5,983 bases of DNA from an uncultured bacterium (GTDB taxonomy: Bacteria > Bacteroidota > Bacteroidia > CAILMK01). Shown piece after piece: positions 1-5,983 of the stretch. The translations under genes were made by a program, and so were the position numbers. The stretch covers positions 1 through 5,983 of the forward strand of contig CAILMK010000256.1 in NCBI GenBank assembly GCA_903835275.1, read 5' to 3'. The notes beneath the pieces were generated by a model, which made no database searches, was not told where the DNA came from, and saw nothing but the letters and a program-made list of their open reading frames with translations. Each line of letters starts with the position of its first letter. Position 1 is the stretch's first letter.

Positions 1-1
1 A

Positions 2-346
2 AATAGGGAAGCCCTGAAAAATGTACTTCAGGAAAAATTTCTATTATTTGATTCAGGACAAATAATGGACAAAATCGAAGAAAAAAATATCCCTGCCGGC
101 ATCGTAAAAAATATCGCGGAGGCGCTTGCAAGCGAAGAAGCTTCCAGAATAATTCTCACTTCCGGAGCAATAAAGGGCATTAGTCAACTGGGTTCCGGAG
201 TTACAAAAAAGACAATTCCAATCATACCACCCGCGCTTGGTGAGCATACCATTGAAATATTGACTGAATATCTGCATCTTGATCAATCACAATTGATAGA
301 TTTACAGGAGCGTAAGATAATTCTTTCTAAAAAAATGAACATATAG
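2..346 (+). CDS. CaiB/BaiF family III CoA-transferase, C-terminal end (5' partial)
   Basis: Frame 2 is open from the left edge to a TAG stop at 344-346, giving the last 114 residues of a protein that begins upstream. The piece matches the C-terminal part of CaiB/BaiF (family III) CoA-transferases. It contains the 'IPAGIVKNIAEAL' segment, equivalent to the family's GIPAGPVN.I.EAL, and further on 'PPALGEHTIEIL', equivalent to the P.LGEHT.EIL signature before the C-terminal helix. Family members move CoA between acyl-CoA thioesters and free acids, or racemise 2-methylacyl-CoA, in the cytoplasm. They are usually about 360-400 residues, so roughly the last third is visible. The catalytic Asp lies in the missing N-terminal part, so activity and substrate cannot be judged. 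The ATG at 65 is internal: the homologous frame continues upstream of it ('REALKNVLQEKF'). No hairpin terminator follows in the 47-base gap, so transcription may continue into the next gene. Confidence 0.82.
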   Translation, partial: NREALKNVLQEKFLLFDSGQIMDKIEEKNIPAGIVKNIAEALASEEASRIILTSGAIKGISQLGSGVTKKTIPIIPPALGEHTIEILTEYLHLDQSQLIDLQERKIILSKKMNI

Positions 347-393
347 TTTTAGAATTATACTATTTATACGACTTTTGCACAAAATTTTATGCA

Positions 394-684
394 ATGAGCT
401 CAAAACGTACTTATGACCTGTTCAAGGTTTACCCTCTGGGTAATTTCTTTATCTGTGTATTCCTGTTCGTAGGTTGCATTGCCAGTTTCTGGTATTTTCA
501 CCGTCGTACAAATTCCTATGCACACCAAAGGGAAGAAGGAATTGATGTTATGGCACCAACCTATCAAACTCCAAATGGTGAAAAACTGGACAAGGAGTTA
601 CGTGAATCCAGGATGAAAGCTCCACAAGGAAAAACTGTAAAGCCTGAAGCTGCCGAAACTAAAACTGAAGAAGGAACAAAATAA
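394..684 (+). CDS. Small single-span membrane protein of unknown function (96 aa)
   Basis: This is a complete frame from ATG 394 to TAA 682-684; no in-frame start lies between this ATG and the previous gene. I do not recognise the family. There is a short basic N-terminus (K4, R5, K11), then one hydrophobic segment at about residues 17-35 (NFFICVFLFVGCIASFWYF), then a basic patch (HRR, 36-38). The remaining 60 residues are polar, with a Lys/Glu/Pro-rich, probably disordered tail (about 68-96). The segment lacks a lipobox and has no good signal-peptidase site, so a membrane anchor fits better than a cleaved signal. Topology is ambiguous because both flanks are basic. The lipoprotein gene follows after only 12 bases, so the two are probably one transcript and may act together at the envelope; this is inferred from position only. 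A start-proximal Shine-Dalgarno sequence is absent, as is usual in Bacteroidota. Confidence 0.75.
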   Translation: MSSKRTYDLFKVYPLGNFFICVFLFVGCIASFWYFHRRTNSYAHQREEGIDVMAPTYQTPNGEKLDKELRESRMKAPQGKTVKPEAAETKTEEGTK

Positions 685-696
685 AGAATACTACCA

Positions 697-1215
697 ATGA
701 TGAAATCAAGAATATTTTTAGCAATTGCTGTTGCAGGTTTGTTTCTAACTTCCTGCCATTTCACTTATCGCGCAAAGGCTGATGAAATTGCAGTTCCTTT
801 GATCCGTGCATTACAGGATAACGATGCCAGTGAGGCTTTTTGCCTGATACCAACAAAGGATGTAATTGATGAAGTGGTAACCAATAATGCCGGCATCATG
901 GGCAATCCATACTATAATAAGTATGCTACGGATTACCGTACTGAAACTTTGAAGGCAAAAATTACTGCCGATTTTGATATAGCCAATACCATCACCAAAA
1001 AAGATGGACTGGACTGGAGCAAGGTTGAAATAGGAAATACCAATACCGAGGAAATGAGTGTTGATGGTGCCACGTTCAACCGGGTGACTGTTAACCTACG
1101 CTTCGGCACTACCGAATACATGCTTGCATACAATGCAGTTAAATCAGAAAGCCGCGGATGGTTCCTTGGTAACGATGTATACTTCGGGAAACCAATTGTA
1201 AACGTTAAGAAATAA
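697..1215 (+). CDS. Putative lipoprotein of unknown function (172 aa)
   Basis: This frame is complete from ATG 697 to TAA 1213-1215; the adjacent ATG at 700 is an equally possible start. Residues 1-20 form a lipoprotein signal peptide: K3 and R5, a hydrophobic stretch (IFLAIAVAGLF), then the lipobox LTSC with the lipidated Cys at residue 20. The sequence after Cys (HFTYRAK) lacks the acidic run of the Bacteroidota surface-export signal, so the protein probably faces the periplasm (inference). The mature part is about 150 residues. An apparently helical start (ADEIAVPLIRALQDNDASEA) precedes a C-terminal half that looks beta-rich ('NRVTVNLRFG', 'YMLAYNAVK', 'GWFLGNDVYFG'). That order is reminiscent of small alpha+beta NTF2/cystatin-like folds, but I cannot assign a family. 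It lies 12 bases after the small membrane-protein gene and ends 24 bases before a strong terminator, so it is the last gene of its transcript. Confidence 0.85.
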   Translation: MMKSRIFLAIAVAGLFLTSCHFTYRAKADEIAVPLIRALQDNDASEAFCLIPTKDVIDEVVTNNAGIMGNPYYNKYATDYRTETLKAKITADFDIANTITKKDGLDWSKVEIGNTNTEEMSVDGATFNRVTVNLRFGTTEYMLAYNAVKSESRGWFLGNDVYFGKPIVNVKK

Positions 1216-1239
1216 GATTTAAAAATATTTAGTATCAAG

Positions 1240-1267
1240 GCCCCGAAGAAATTCGGGGCTTTTTTTT
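1240..1267 (+). terminator. Rho-independent terminator after the lipoprotein gene
   Basis: An 8-bp perfect stem pairs GCCCCGAA (1240-1247) with TTCGGGGC (1252-1259) around a GAAA tetraloop (1248-1251). A run of eight T follows (1260-1267). Weak extra pairs (G1239-T1260, A1238-T1261) could lengthen the stem. There is no matching A-run on the left, so it should act only on + strand transcription. It closes the membrane-protein/lipoprotein transcript and isolates it from the large gene downstream. Confidence 0.93.
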
Positions 1268-1379
1268 GCCTAAAATTTATTAATTATCCAAAATTTAATT
1301 AGTTTATATATTGTAAATCATTTAATTATTATTTTTAATATCTAATGCAATTTCCAAAATGCTAATAATATGTCCTTTT

Positions 1380-1406
1380 TTGCTGTGCATATTTTATAAA
1401 TCTTTG
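1380..1406 (+). promoter_or_regulatory. Candidate Bacteroidota-type promoter for the large beta-helix gene
   Basis: The phylum's promoters follow TTG - about 17-20 bases - TAnnTTTG. Here TTG at 1380-1382 (inside TTTTTTG) is followed after 16 bases by AATCTTTG at 1399-1406, which differs from TAnnTTTG only at its first base. The region upstream (1268-1379) is extremely AT-rich. Transcription would be expected to start a few bases after 1406, giving a 5' leader of about 40 bases before the ATG at 1450. The spacer is slightly short and the match imperfect. Confidence 0.4.
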
Positions 1407-1449
1407 TATCGTGAAAAAAAATATCAACGAACAACTAAAATATAAAGTT

Positions 1450-1530
1450 ATGAAAACTCTACAGCTAAAGATTTATAAGAACTTTTTACAATTGCTCGCA
1501 GCCCTGATGATGGTTACGTCCGCTCATGCA
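1450..1530 (+). other. Signal peptide of the beta-helix protein
   Basis: Residues 1-27 have a basic start (K2, K7, K10), a hydrophobic core (FLQLLAALMMV) and the cleavage motif A-H-A ahead of Q28, an A-x-A|Q junction very common in Bacteroidota Sec substrates. There is no Cys at the site, so it is not a lipoprotein. The first module's LSG motif begins one residue after the predicted cut. Confidence 0.87.
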
Positions 1531-4500
1531 CAATTGAGCGGTACGTACACCATTGATCCATCAAAAGCGGCATCTTCTTCAAATTATACCAGCTTCAACG
1601 ATGCTGATTCGGACCTTACTTATGGGTCACGTGCTACAGGTGCAGTTGCAAACGGGAAAGGCATAAATGGAAATGTTATTTTCAGGGTAGCTGATGGTAC
1701 CTATATTGAAAATGTATTGATCAGTAATATCTATGGAATGAACTACGTTAGGTCAATCACCTTTATATCTGCTTCCAAAGATAGCAGCAAGGTAATTCTT
1801 ACCGATCTGAGCCCAAAAGTATATACCCTGGCAATTGATAGTACCTCTAATATTTCATTTAAGGATATTACCATTCAACACACGAATACCAATGGCTCTG
1901 CCGTATATCTGGGAGCCAATATGGGTTATACAAGTTTTACGAATTGCAGGATCATAGGCCGAAGTAAAGCTACAAACATCAATGAAAATAGTTTGATATG
2001 TTTTGGTGCCCTGGACTCCACTATAAAAATAAAGAACTGCCTGTTTAAATATGGCTATTATGGAATTTATATAAATAGCGCCTACGGATGCACAGACACG
2101 ATTGCAGGGAATATAATAGATAGTGCAAAGTTTTGCGGCGTGTACATTCAGCAACAGCGAAGAACCCTCATAGAGCATAATATAATTAGCAATATAGACA
2201 GCGCGCTGGGAGAAGGAATTCATTTTTACAACGATAAGGACCTCATGGCTATTGCCTATAATAAAATTGACATGCCAAATGGCGGAAGGGGAATTATCAT
2301 TGATTCAATGTTGAATGTATACGGAGGTACAAATCGAATCATTTACAATAATACGGTTTCTGTCAGGCCTACACTGCACACTGTGAATAGTGATAATGCA
2401 GGTATCTATATGAAGAATGCCTATGGCGCTACGGTTGTATATAATTCTGTTTCCATATATGGGACAGACTCAATTTCAACAGGTGTATATGTAGATAGCG
2501 TACATTATTTTGCAGATAACTGTATCGCAAATTTTGCACATGGATATGCAATGCAGATAAAAAAGGAAGCATTCTTATCCGATTACAATGATTATTATAC
2601 CAAAGGGTCCGTTTTGGTAAGGCTTGGTTCAGTTAACTACAGTAAACTCCTCATGTTTCAAATTTATAATGCTTCCGATTATTATTGTGTAAATGTGGAT
2701 CCTTTGTACACTTCCAATACAGATTTGCATGCCAGTGCACGGGGTATAAACAACAAAGGAAATGGCTTTACTTCCATAGTGACCGAAGATATAGATGGTG
2801 ATGCAAGAAGTTCAACTACTCCTGATATTGGCGCGGACGAATTTACACCTTCCAGTTGCCTTTCCGGAACGTATTCCATAGGTGGAGGTGGAACATACGC
2901 AACGTTCAATGCGGCAGTAACAGATTTGAAAACATCCGGTATATGCGGTCCTGTAGTATTTAATGTGGCAAGCGGTACATATAACGAAAGGATAAGCATT
3001 CCTTTCATTACAGGCAGTTCTTCTACGAATACAATAACATTTCAAAGTGCATCGGGAGATAGCACAAAAGTGATTTTGGATAGTGGAGTTAGCCTTTCTG
3101 CGGGCTACACGTATATTCTCAAGCTTGATGGAGCAAAACATATTATCATCAAAAAGATTACAATATCCAGTTCGATCTATTCTAATGGGGGAAATCTGAT
3201 TGAGCTTTCAAATCATGCAGACAGTAATTCTTTTTTAAATAATGTTATTGCAATCAGGGACACGAATACAATTTACACCGGTTTGATAGACGAGACTGAT
3301 ACTTCAGGTTGCAGCAATATTACTATAGCCGGTAATCATTTTATAAGAGGATACGTTGCCGTTGACCTTATCGGTGGAGTAGTAAGTTCCAGGACGGGTT
3401 ATGGAAATGTTATTCAACAAAACAATTTTGATAGTGCAAGTTACGCAGGAATTTACGTTGGCTATCAGGACAGCATTAAGATTTTGGACAATAAATTAAA
3501 TGTTCCCGGACGTTATGGCATTTATTCTCTACTAATTAAAGGCAATCTTTCCGGACTGGATAGCTCTTATATTGCGAATAATTTTGTGAACTTAACAAGT
3601 GATCTTGGGTATGCATTTTATGGTTATTCCAATGACCGTTTGAATATATATGATAATACGTTTGAGATTAATAGTACTTCATCAGCTAGCTACGACTATT
3701 GCCTATATTCATATGATTACATCACAACTCATGTTACTAATATTGTAAATAATGTTATGTCAACAAGTGGTGGTGCAACACCCGTTTACATGTATAATGT
3801 TCACCGCTCCGATTACAATGATTATTATACAGCACTGGGTACATTTTCCCTGTCAACCCTTCAAAGCACCGGTACGGATTCCAAAAGTCAATATGGAAAT
3901 CCAAACCTGGCAAATATTGCAACAGGTGATCTTCATGCCACTTCTTCATCTGCTGTATTGATAGGAAAAGGTGATCGTGTAAGTTTTGTTACCACTGATA
4001 TTGACGGGCAGCTGAGAAGCACTACGCACCCTACCATTGGCGCAGATGAATATAATGGTCTTACCTGTCTTTCAGGAGTGTATTCCATAGGTAGGGGTGG
4101 AGCCTATGCAACTATTAAAGATGCAATCAATGATCTTCATACTTACGGTGTATGTGGCCCGGTAGTATTCAGTATTGCTGATGGTACCTATACGGAACAG
4201 GATAGCATCGGAGTTATTTCAGGAGTTTCATCTTCGAATACCATTACATTCCAATCTGCAAGTCATGATAGTTCAAAAGTAGTTTGGACGTATCCCGCAT
4301 CTCCATATGAATTTAAAAATTACACTTTGGAATTGTATAATGCAAATTACTTAACGTTTAAAAAAATAACCATGCAACGTTCCGGAAGTGATTCATTCGG
4401 CATAGTGGTGAACATTTACTCGTATCCAAATGGCGCTCATTACAATTTTATCAATGACCGGATCATAGGTGTTACTAATAATTCTCCAATAGCAAAGAAT

Positions 4501-5983
4501 TATTTATACGATGATAGTACAACCAAGGCACTGATGTGTGCGATTCTGCCAGCAAGTCATCCTTCGAATATCACATTTAATAATAACGATCTCAAAAATG
4601 GATACCGTATTTATTTACAAGGGGTAGATTCTGTAATATTTCACAATAATACGTTTGATAGTGCCTCAATGGAAGCAGCTTCAGGTCAAGCCTATGTGGA
4701 AGCATCAAGCAATACTATTACCAATGGGGATATAAATTTTATCTATTTTCAATTTATGAAAATCATTGATAATAAAATCACAAATGGGAAAATATTGTCA
4801 AGCTCAGTCAGCTGGATGGGAACTGATACTTCATTGATTGCAAATAATATGCTGACGGGAAGTATCAAATTGTTTAATACCCGAGTCAAAATTTTAAATA
4901 ATAATATTCTTACTCTTGATACTTCCCGTAGTATTTCATGTCTGTCATTTTTATATCCTCAATGGTTTGAATTGACCGATAATAATGTGGTAAATACAGG
5001 AAACGGAAAGGCATTTCATCTGGACGGGTTTGCCACTTCTTTTTTTAATATGGACTATAATAATTATTACATAAAAGGTAGCTTGATGGCAGAAATCGGA
5101 TCACCGTATTCGTCTTATTCCAATCTTTCTGCATGGCAGACATACAGTTCACTTGATGCTCATTCCATTCAGGTCAATCCTCAATTTGTAAGTGTTTCTG
5201 ATCTTCATGTAAAAAATGATTCATTGAATGTTGGCAAATATTTAAGCTCAGTTCCAACAGATATTGATGGGCAAACAAGACATTCAATTCCAACCATTGG
5301 TGCAGATGAGATTTATCATAAGGTTTCATCCTGTATGTCGGGTACATTTACTATTGGAGCTACAGGTGCTGATTATGCTACTTTCAATGGTGCTGTGAAT
5401 GATTTAAAAACATACGGCGTATGCGGTCCTGTGACTTTCAATATTGCTGATAGCACGTATACTGAACAAGTTCAAATTCCCTATATAATTGGTACATCAT
5501 CAACAAATACCATTACCTTTCAAAGTGCTAACGGCGACAGCAGTAAAGTTAAATTAACCTGGCCTGCAAGCTACAAGGGTAGCAACTATACTTTAAATCT
5601 TAATAATGCAAGAAATATAAATATCAAGGGAATTACAATTGAACGAAGCGGTGGAGATTCAATGTCCAGGGTAGTTTTTATATCGGATTCCTGTATCAAT
5701 GTTAATTTTTCAAATAATTTTATATCAGGGCAGTCAATTAACTATTCCTGGAGTTGGCCCATAGATACTTTTAAATCACTGATCTTAGCAAATAGTTTCT
5801 GTTCAAATATTGTGTTTAAAAGCAATCGTTTCATTAACGGAACATCGGCTATCTCCATCCCTGGTGGAACGAATATTATTATTCAAAAAAACAAACTAAA
5901 TGATTTTGGGTTTTATGGTGTCAGAATTGGAAGCAGCGATAATACAGTTATAACAAATAATATTTTTTATAGCCACATATACC
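1450..5983 (+). CDS. Giant secreted multi-module right-handed beta-helix protein (3' partial, at least 1,511 aa)
   Basis: Frame 1 is open without a stop from ATG 1450 to the window end. Residues 1-27 are a signal peptide cleaved before Q28. Modules then begin at residues 29, 471, 874 and 1296. The first three are complete (436, 397, 414 residues) and the fourth is cut off after 216. Each begins [LM]SG-x-[YF]-x-I and continues with a [VI]xF....[GS]TY.E segment and an ITF.SA..DS[ST]KV segment. Repeated rungs of the type 'IKILDNKL' or 'LIANNMLTG' follow, typical of right-handed parallel beta-helices. Complete modules end with DYN[DN]YY, DLH and DIDG..R...P.IGADE, the last resembling the segment called choice-of-anchor Q. 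Such proteins in Bacteroidota are usually exported, often through T9SS with a C-terminal sorting domain; none is visible because the end is missing. Function is likely surface adhesion or glycan binding, but no catalytic motif or ligand can be named. ATG 1450 is preferred over in-frame GTG 1411, which would put 13 residues before the signal peptide and lies at the predicted transcription start. The gene follows a terminator and is probably transcribed from its own promoter. Confidence 0.9.
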   Translation, partial: MKTLQLKIYKNFLQLLAALMMVTSAHAQLSGTYTIDPSKAASSSNYTSFNDADSDLTYGSRATGAVANGKGINGNVIFRVADGTYIENVLISNIYGMNYVRSITFISASKDSSKVILTDLSPKVYTLAIDSTSNISFKDITIQHTNTNGSAVYLGANMGYTSFTNCRIIGRSKATNINENSLICFGALDSTIKIKNCLFKYGYYGIYINSAYGCTDTIAGNIIDSAKFCGVYIQQQRRTLIEHNIISNIDSALGEGIHFYNDKDLMAIAYNKIDMPNGGRGIIIDSMLNVYGGTNRIIYNNTVSVRPTLHTVNSDNAGIYMKNAYGATVVYNSVSIYGTDSISTGVYVDSVHYFADNCIANFAHGYAMQIKKEAFLSDYNDYYTKGSVLVRLGSVNYSKLLMFQIYNASDYYCVNVDPLYTSNTDLHASARGINNKGNGFTSIVTEDIDGDARSSTTPDIGADEFTPSSCLSGTYSIGGGGTYATFNAAVTDLKTSGICGPVVFNVASGTYNERISIPFITGSSSTNTITFQSASGDSTKVILDSGVSLSAGYTYILKLDGAKHIIIKKITISSSIYSNGGNLIELSNHADSNSFLNNVIAIRDTNTIYTGLIDETDTSGCSNITIAGNHFIRGYVAVDLIGGVVSSRTGYGNVIQQNNFDSASYAGIYVGYQDSIKILDNKLNVPGRYGIYSLLIKGNLSGLDSSYIANNFVNLTSDLGYAFYGYSNDRLNIYDNTFEINSTSSASYDYCLYSYDYITTHVTNIVNNVMSTSGGATPVYMYNVHRSDYNDYYTALGTFSLSTLQSTGTDSKSQYGNPNLANIATGDLHATSSSAVLIGKGDRVSFVTTDIDGQLRSTTHPTIGADEYNGLTCLSGVYSIGRGGAYATIKDAINDLHTYGVCGPVVFSIADGTYTEQDSIGVISGVSSSNTITFQSASHDSSKVVWTYPASPYEFKNYTLELYNANYLTFKKITMQRSGSDSFGIVVNIYSYPNGAHYNFINDRIIGVTNNSPIAKNYLYDDSTTKALMCAILPASHPSNITFNNNDLKNGYRIYLQGVDSVIFHNNTFDSASMEAASGQAYVEASSNTITNGDINFIYFQFMKIIDNKITNGKILSSSVSWMGTDTSLIANNMLTGSIKLFNTRVKILNNNILTLDTSRSISCLSFLYPQWFELTDNNVVNTGNGKAFHLDGFATSFFNMDYNNYYIKGSLMAEIGSPYSSYSNLSAWQTYSSLDAHSIQVNPQFVSVSDLHVKNDSLNVGKYLSSVPTDIDGQTRHSIPTIGADEIYHKVSSCMSGTFTIGATGADYATFNGAVNDLKTYGVCGPVTFNIADSTYTEQVQIPYIIGTSSTNTITFQSANGDSSKVKLTWPASYKGSNYTLNLNNARNINIKGITIERSGGDSMSRVVFISDSCINVNFSNNFISGQSINYSWSWPIDTFKSLILANSFCSNIVFKSNRFINGTSAISIPGGTNIIIQKNKLNDFGFYGVRIGSSDNTVITNNIFYSHIY
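1534..2841 (+). repeat. Beta-helix module 1 (residues 29-464), divergent N-terminal copy
   Basis: It opens LSGTYTID and closes with DIDG (447-450) and DIGADE (459-464), with DYNDYY at 378-383 and DLH at 425-427. It is the most divergent copy. About 16 extra residues lie between its opening and the 'NVIFRVADGTY' strand. The segment aligned with CGPV in the other modules reads NGNV (N73), and Q28 stands where the others have a Cys two residues upstream of SG. It may form the N-terminal cap of the array. Confidence 0.82.
2578..2600 (+). repeat. 23-base exact direct repeat, copy A (module 1)
   Basis: The stretch beginning TCCGATTACAATGATTATTA is identical over 23 bases to 3808-3830. It encodes SDYNDYY plus the first two bases of a Thr codon, at the same place in modules 1 and 2. 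The third module has a related but changed version (5053-5070, DYNNYY). It is a coding repeat left by module duplication, not a mobile or regulatory element. Confidence 0.85.
2860..4050 (+). repeat. Beta-helix module 2 (residues 471-867)
   Basis: It opens LSGTYSIGGGGTYATF, has ICGPVVF with C499, then ITFQSASGDSTKV. It ends with DYNDYY (788-793), DLH (827-829), DIDG (850-853) and TIGADE (862-867). C470 lies directly before the opening Leu. The linker from module 1 is six residues (FTPSSC). Rungs such as 'QQNNF', 'IKILDNKL' and 'LNIYDNTF' show the expected hydrophobic/Asn alternation. Confidence 0.87.
3808..3830 (+). repeat. 23-base exact direct repeat, copy B (module 2)
   Basis: This is the second copy of the stretch at 2578-2600, in the same reading frame and encoding SDYNDYY in module 2. 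The sequence on both sides differs between the copies, so identity is confined to this conserved motif. Confidence 0.85.
4069..5310 (+). repeat. Beta-helix module 3 (residues 874-1287)
   Basis: It opens LSGVYSIGRGGAYATI, has VCGPVVF with C902, then ITFQSASHDSSKV. It ends with DYNNYY (1202-1207), DLH (1251-1253), DIDG (1271-1274) and TIGADE (1282-1287). C873 precedes the opening Leu. The body has the densest Asn rungs in the window ('ITFNNNDL', 'VIFHNNTF', 'KILNNNIL', 'ELTDNNVV'), consistent with an Asn ladder along a beta-helix turn. Confidence 0.87.
5335..5983 (+). repeat. Beta-helix module 4 (residues 1296-1511), cut by the window edge
   Basis: It opens MSGTFTIGATGADYATF, has VCGPVTF with C1325, then ITFQSANGDSSKV, preceded by C1295. 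One extra residue near the opening makes the Cys spacing 30 instead of 29. Only the first half is present, ending in the rung 'NTVITNNIFY'; the DYNDYY and GADE parts must lie downstream. Confidence 0.85.

Noticed and set aside
53..286. Minus-strand open frame opposite the CoA-transferase fragment
   Set aside because: It overlaps a recognisable family on the + strand, has a Cys/Phe/Tyr-rich composition with no domain, and has no supporting context.
65..346. A separate small gene starting at ATG 65
   Set aside because: The same frame is open back to base 2 and its upstream residues also fit the CoA-transferase C-terminus, so the ATG is an internal Met of a truncated gene.
347..393. A promoter ahead of the small membrane-protein gene (GACTTTTG at 370-377)
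   Set aside because: It partly resembles TAnnTTTG, but there is no TTTG/TTG element at the right distance upstream, and the resulting leader would be only about 10 bases. Read-through from the upstream gene is as likely.
564..764. Minus-strand open frame across the membrane-protein/lipoprotein junction
   Set aside because: It covers the end of one well-supported gene and the signal peptide of the next; its hydrophobic stretches are the antisense of coding DNA.
933..1238. Minus-strand open frame opposite the lipoprotein
   Set aside because: It lies almost entirely antisense to a complete lipoprotein gene and shows no recognisable motif.
1268..1379. Possible regulatory repeats in the AT-rich spacer (AAAATTTA occurs twice)
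   Set aside because: Eight-base matches in such AT-rich sequence are expected by chance, and no longer inverted or spaced repeat is visible.
1855..2223. Minus-strand open frame inside module 1
   Set aside because: It is antisense to conserved beta-helix module sequence and shows no recognisable protein features.
2682..3141. Two overlapping minus-strand open frames at the module 1/2 junction
   Set aside because: They lie in different frames, overlap each other, and are antisense to the conserved GADE and LSGTYSIG motifs; the Cys/Arg-rich translations look like antisense noise.
3752..3961. Short open frames on both strands (+3752-3961 and -3755-3949) in module 2
   Set aside because: Both are embedded in the frame of the large protein, which has the conserved DYNDYY and DLH motifs here.
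1534..5983. The repeated modules as a CRISPR array, insertion sequences or a novel defence system
   Set aside because: The repeats are protein-coding, about 1.2-1.3 kb apart and diverged at the DNA level; no transposase, Cas, nuclease or toxin-like gene is present in the window.

Overview
The window looks like a piece of chromosome from a member of the Bacteroidota, perhaps the Chitinophagales/Sphingobacteriales side, though that rank is a guess. The DNA is AT-rich. Starts lack Shine-Dalgarno sequences and sit behind A-rich leaders. The best promoter candidate resembles the TTG / TAnnTTTG pattern of this phylum. The protein families also fit: a large exported beta-helix protein built from 'LSGTYTIG ... 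DIDG ... IGADE' modules, and a lipobox lipoprotein. All genes are on the + strand.

Layout: (1) bases 2-346 are the 3' end of a CaiB/BaiF (family III) CoA-transferase gene whose start lies upstream. (2) Bases 394-684 and 697-1215 are a close gene pair: a 96-residue single-span membrane protein and a 172-residue lipoprotein, both of unknown function. They are probably co-transcribed and end at a strong intrinsic terminator (1240-1267). No terminator separates them from the CoA-transferase gene, so read-through from it is possible. (3) Bases 1268-1449 are a very AT-rich spacer with a candidate promoter at 1380-1406. (4) From 1450 to the end of the window runs one uninterrupted reading frame of at least 1,511 codons, with no stop before base 5983.

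The large gene is the main content. After a signal peptide (residues 1-27) it contains three complete and one partial copy of a module of about 400-440 residues. Each copy opens with [LM]SG-x-[YF]-x-I and has a right-handed parallel beta-helix body rich in Asn-containing rungs. Each complete copy ends with DYN[DN]YY, then DLH, then DIDG...R...P.IGADE. Module families of this type are known in secreted Bacteroidota proteins, where they usually precede a C-terminal type IX secretion (T9SS) sorting domain. Any such domain here would lie beyond the window. The most notable detail is a cysteine pair at fixed spacing (29, 29, 30 residues) at the start of modules 2-4. Both cysteines are absent from module 1, which suggests a disulfide staple at each internal module junction.

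I see no RNA genes, CRISPR array, insertion sequence or defence system, and no clear evidence of a wholly new biological system.
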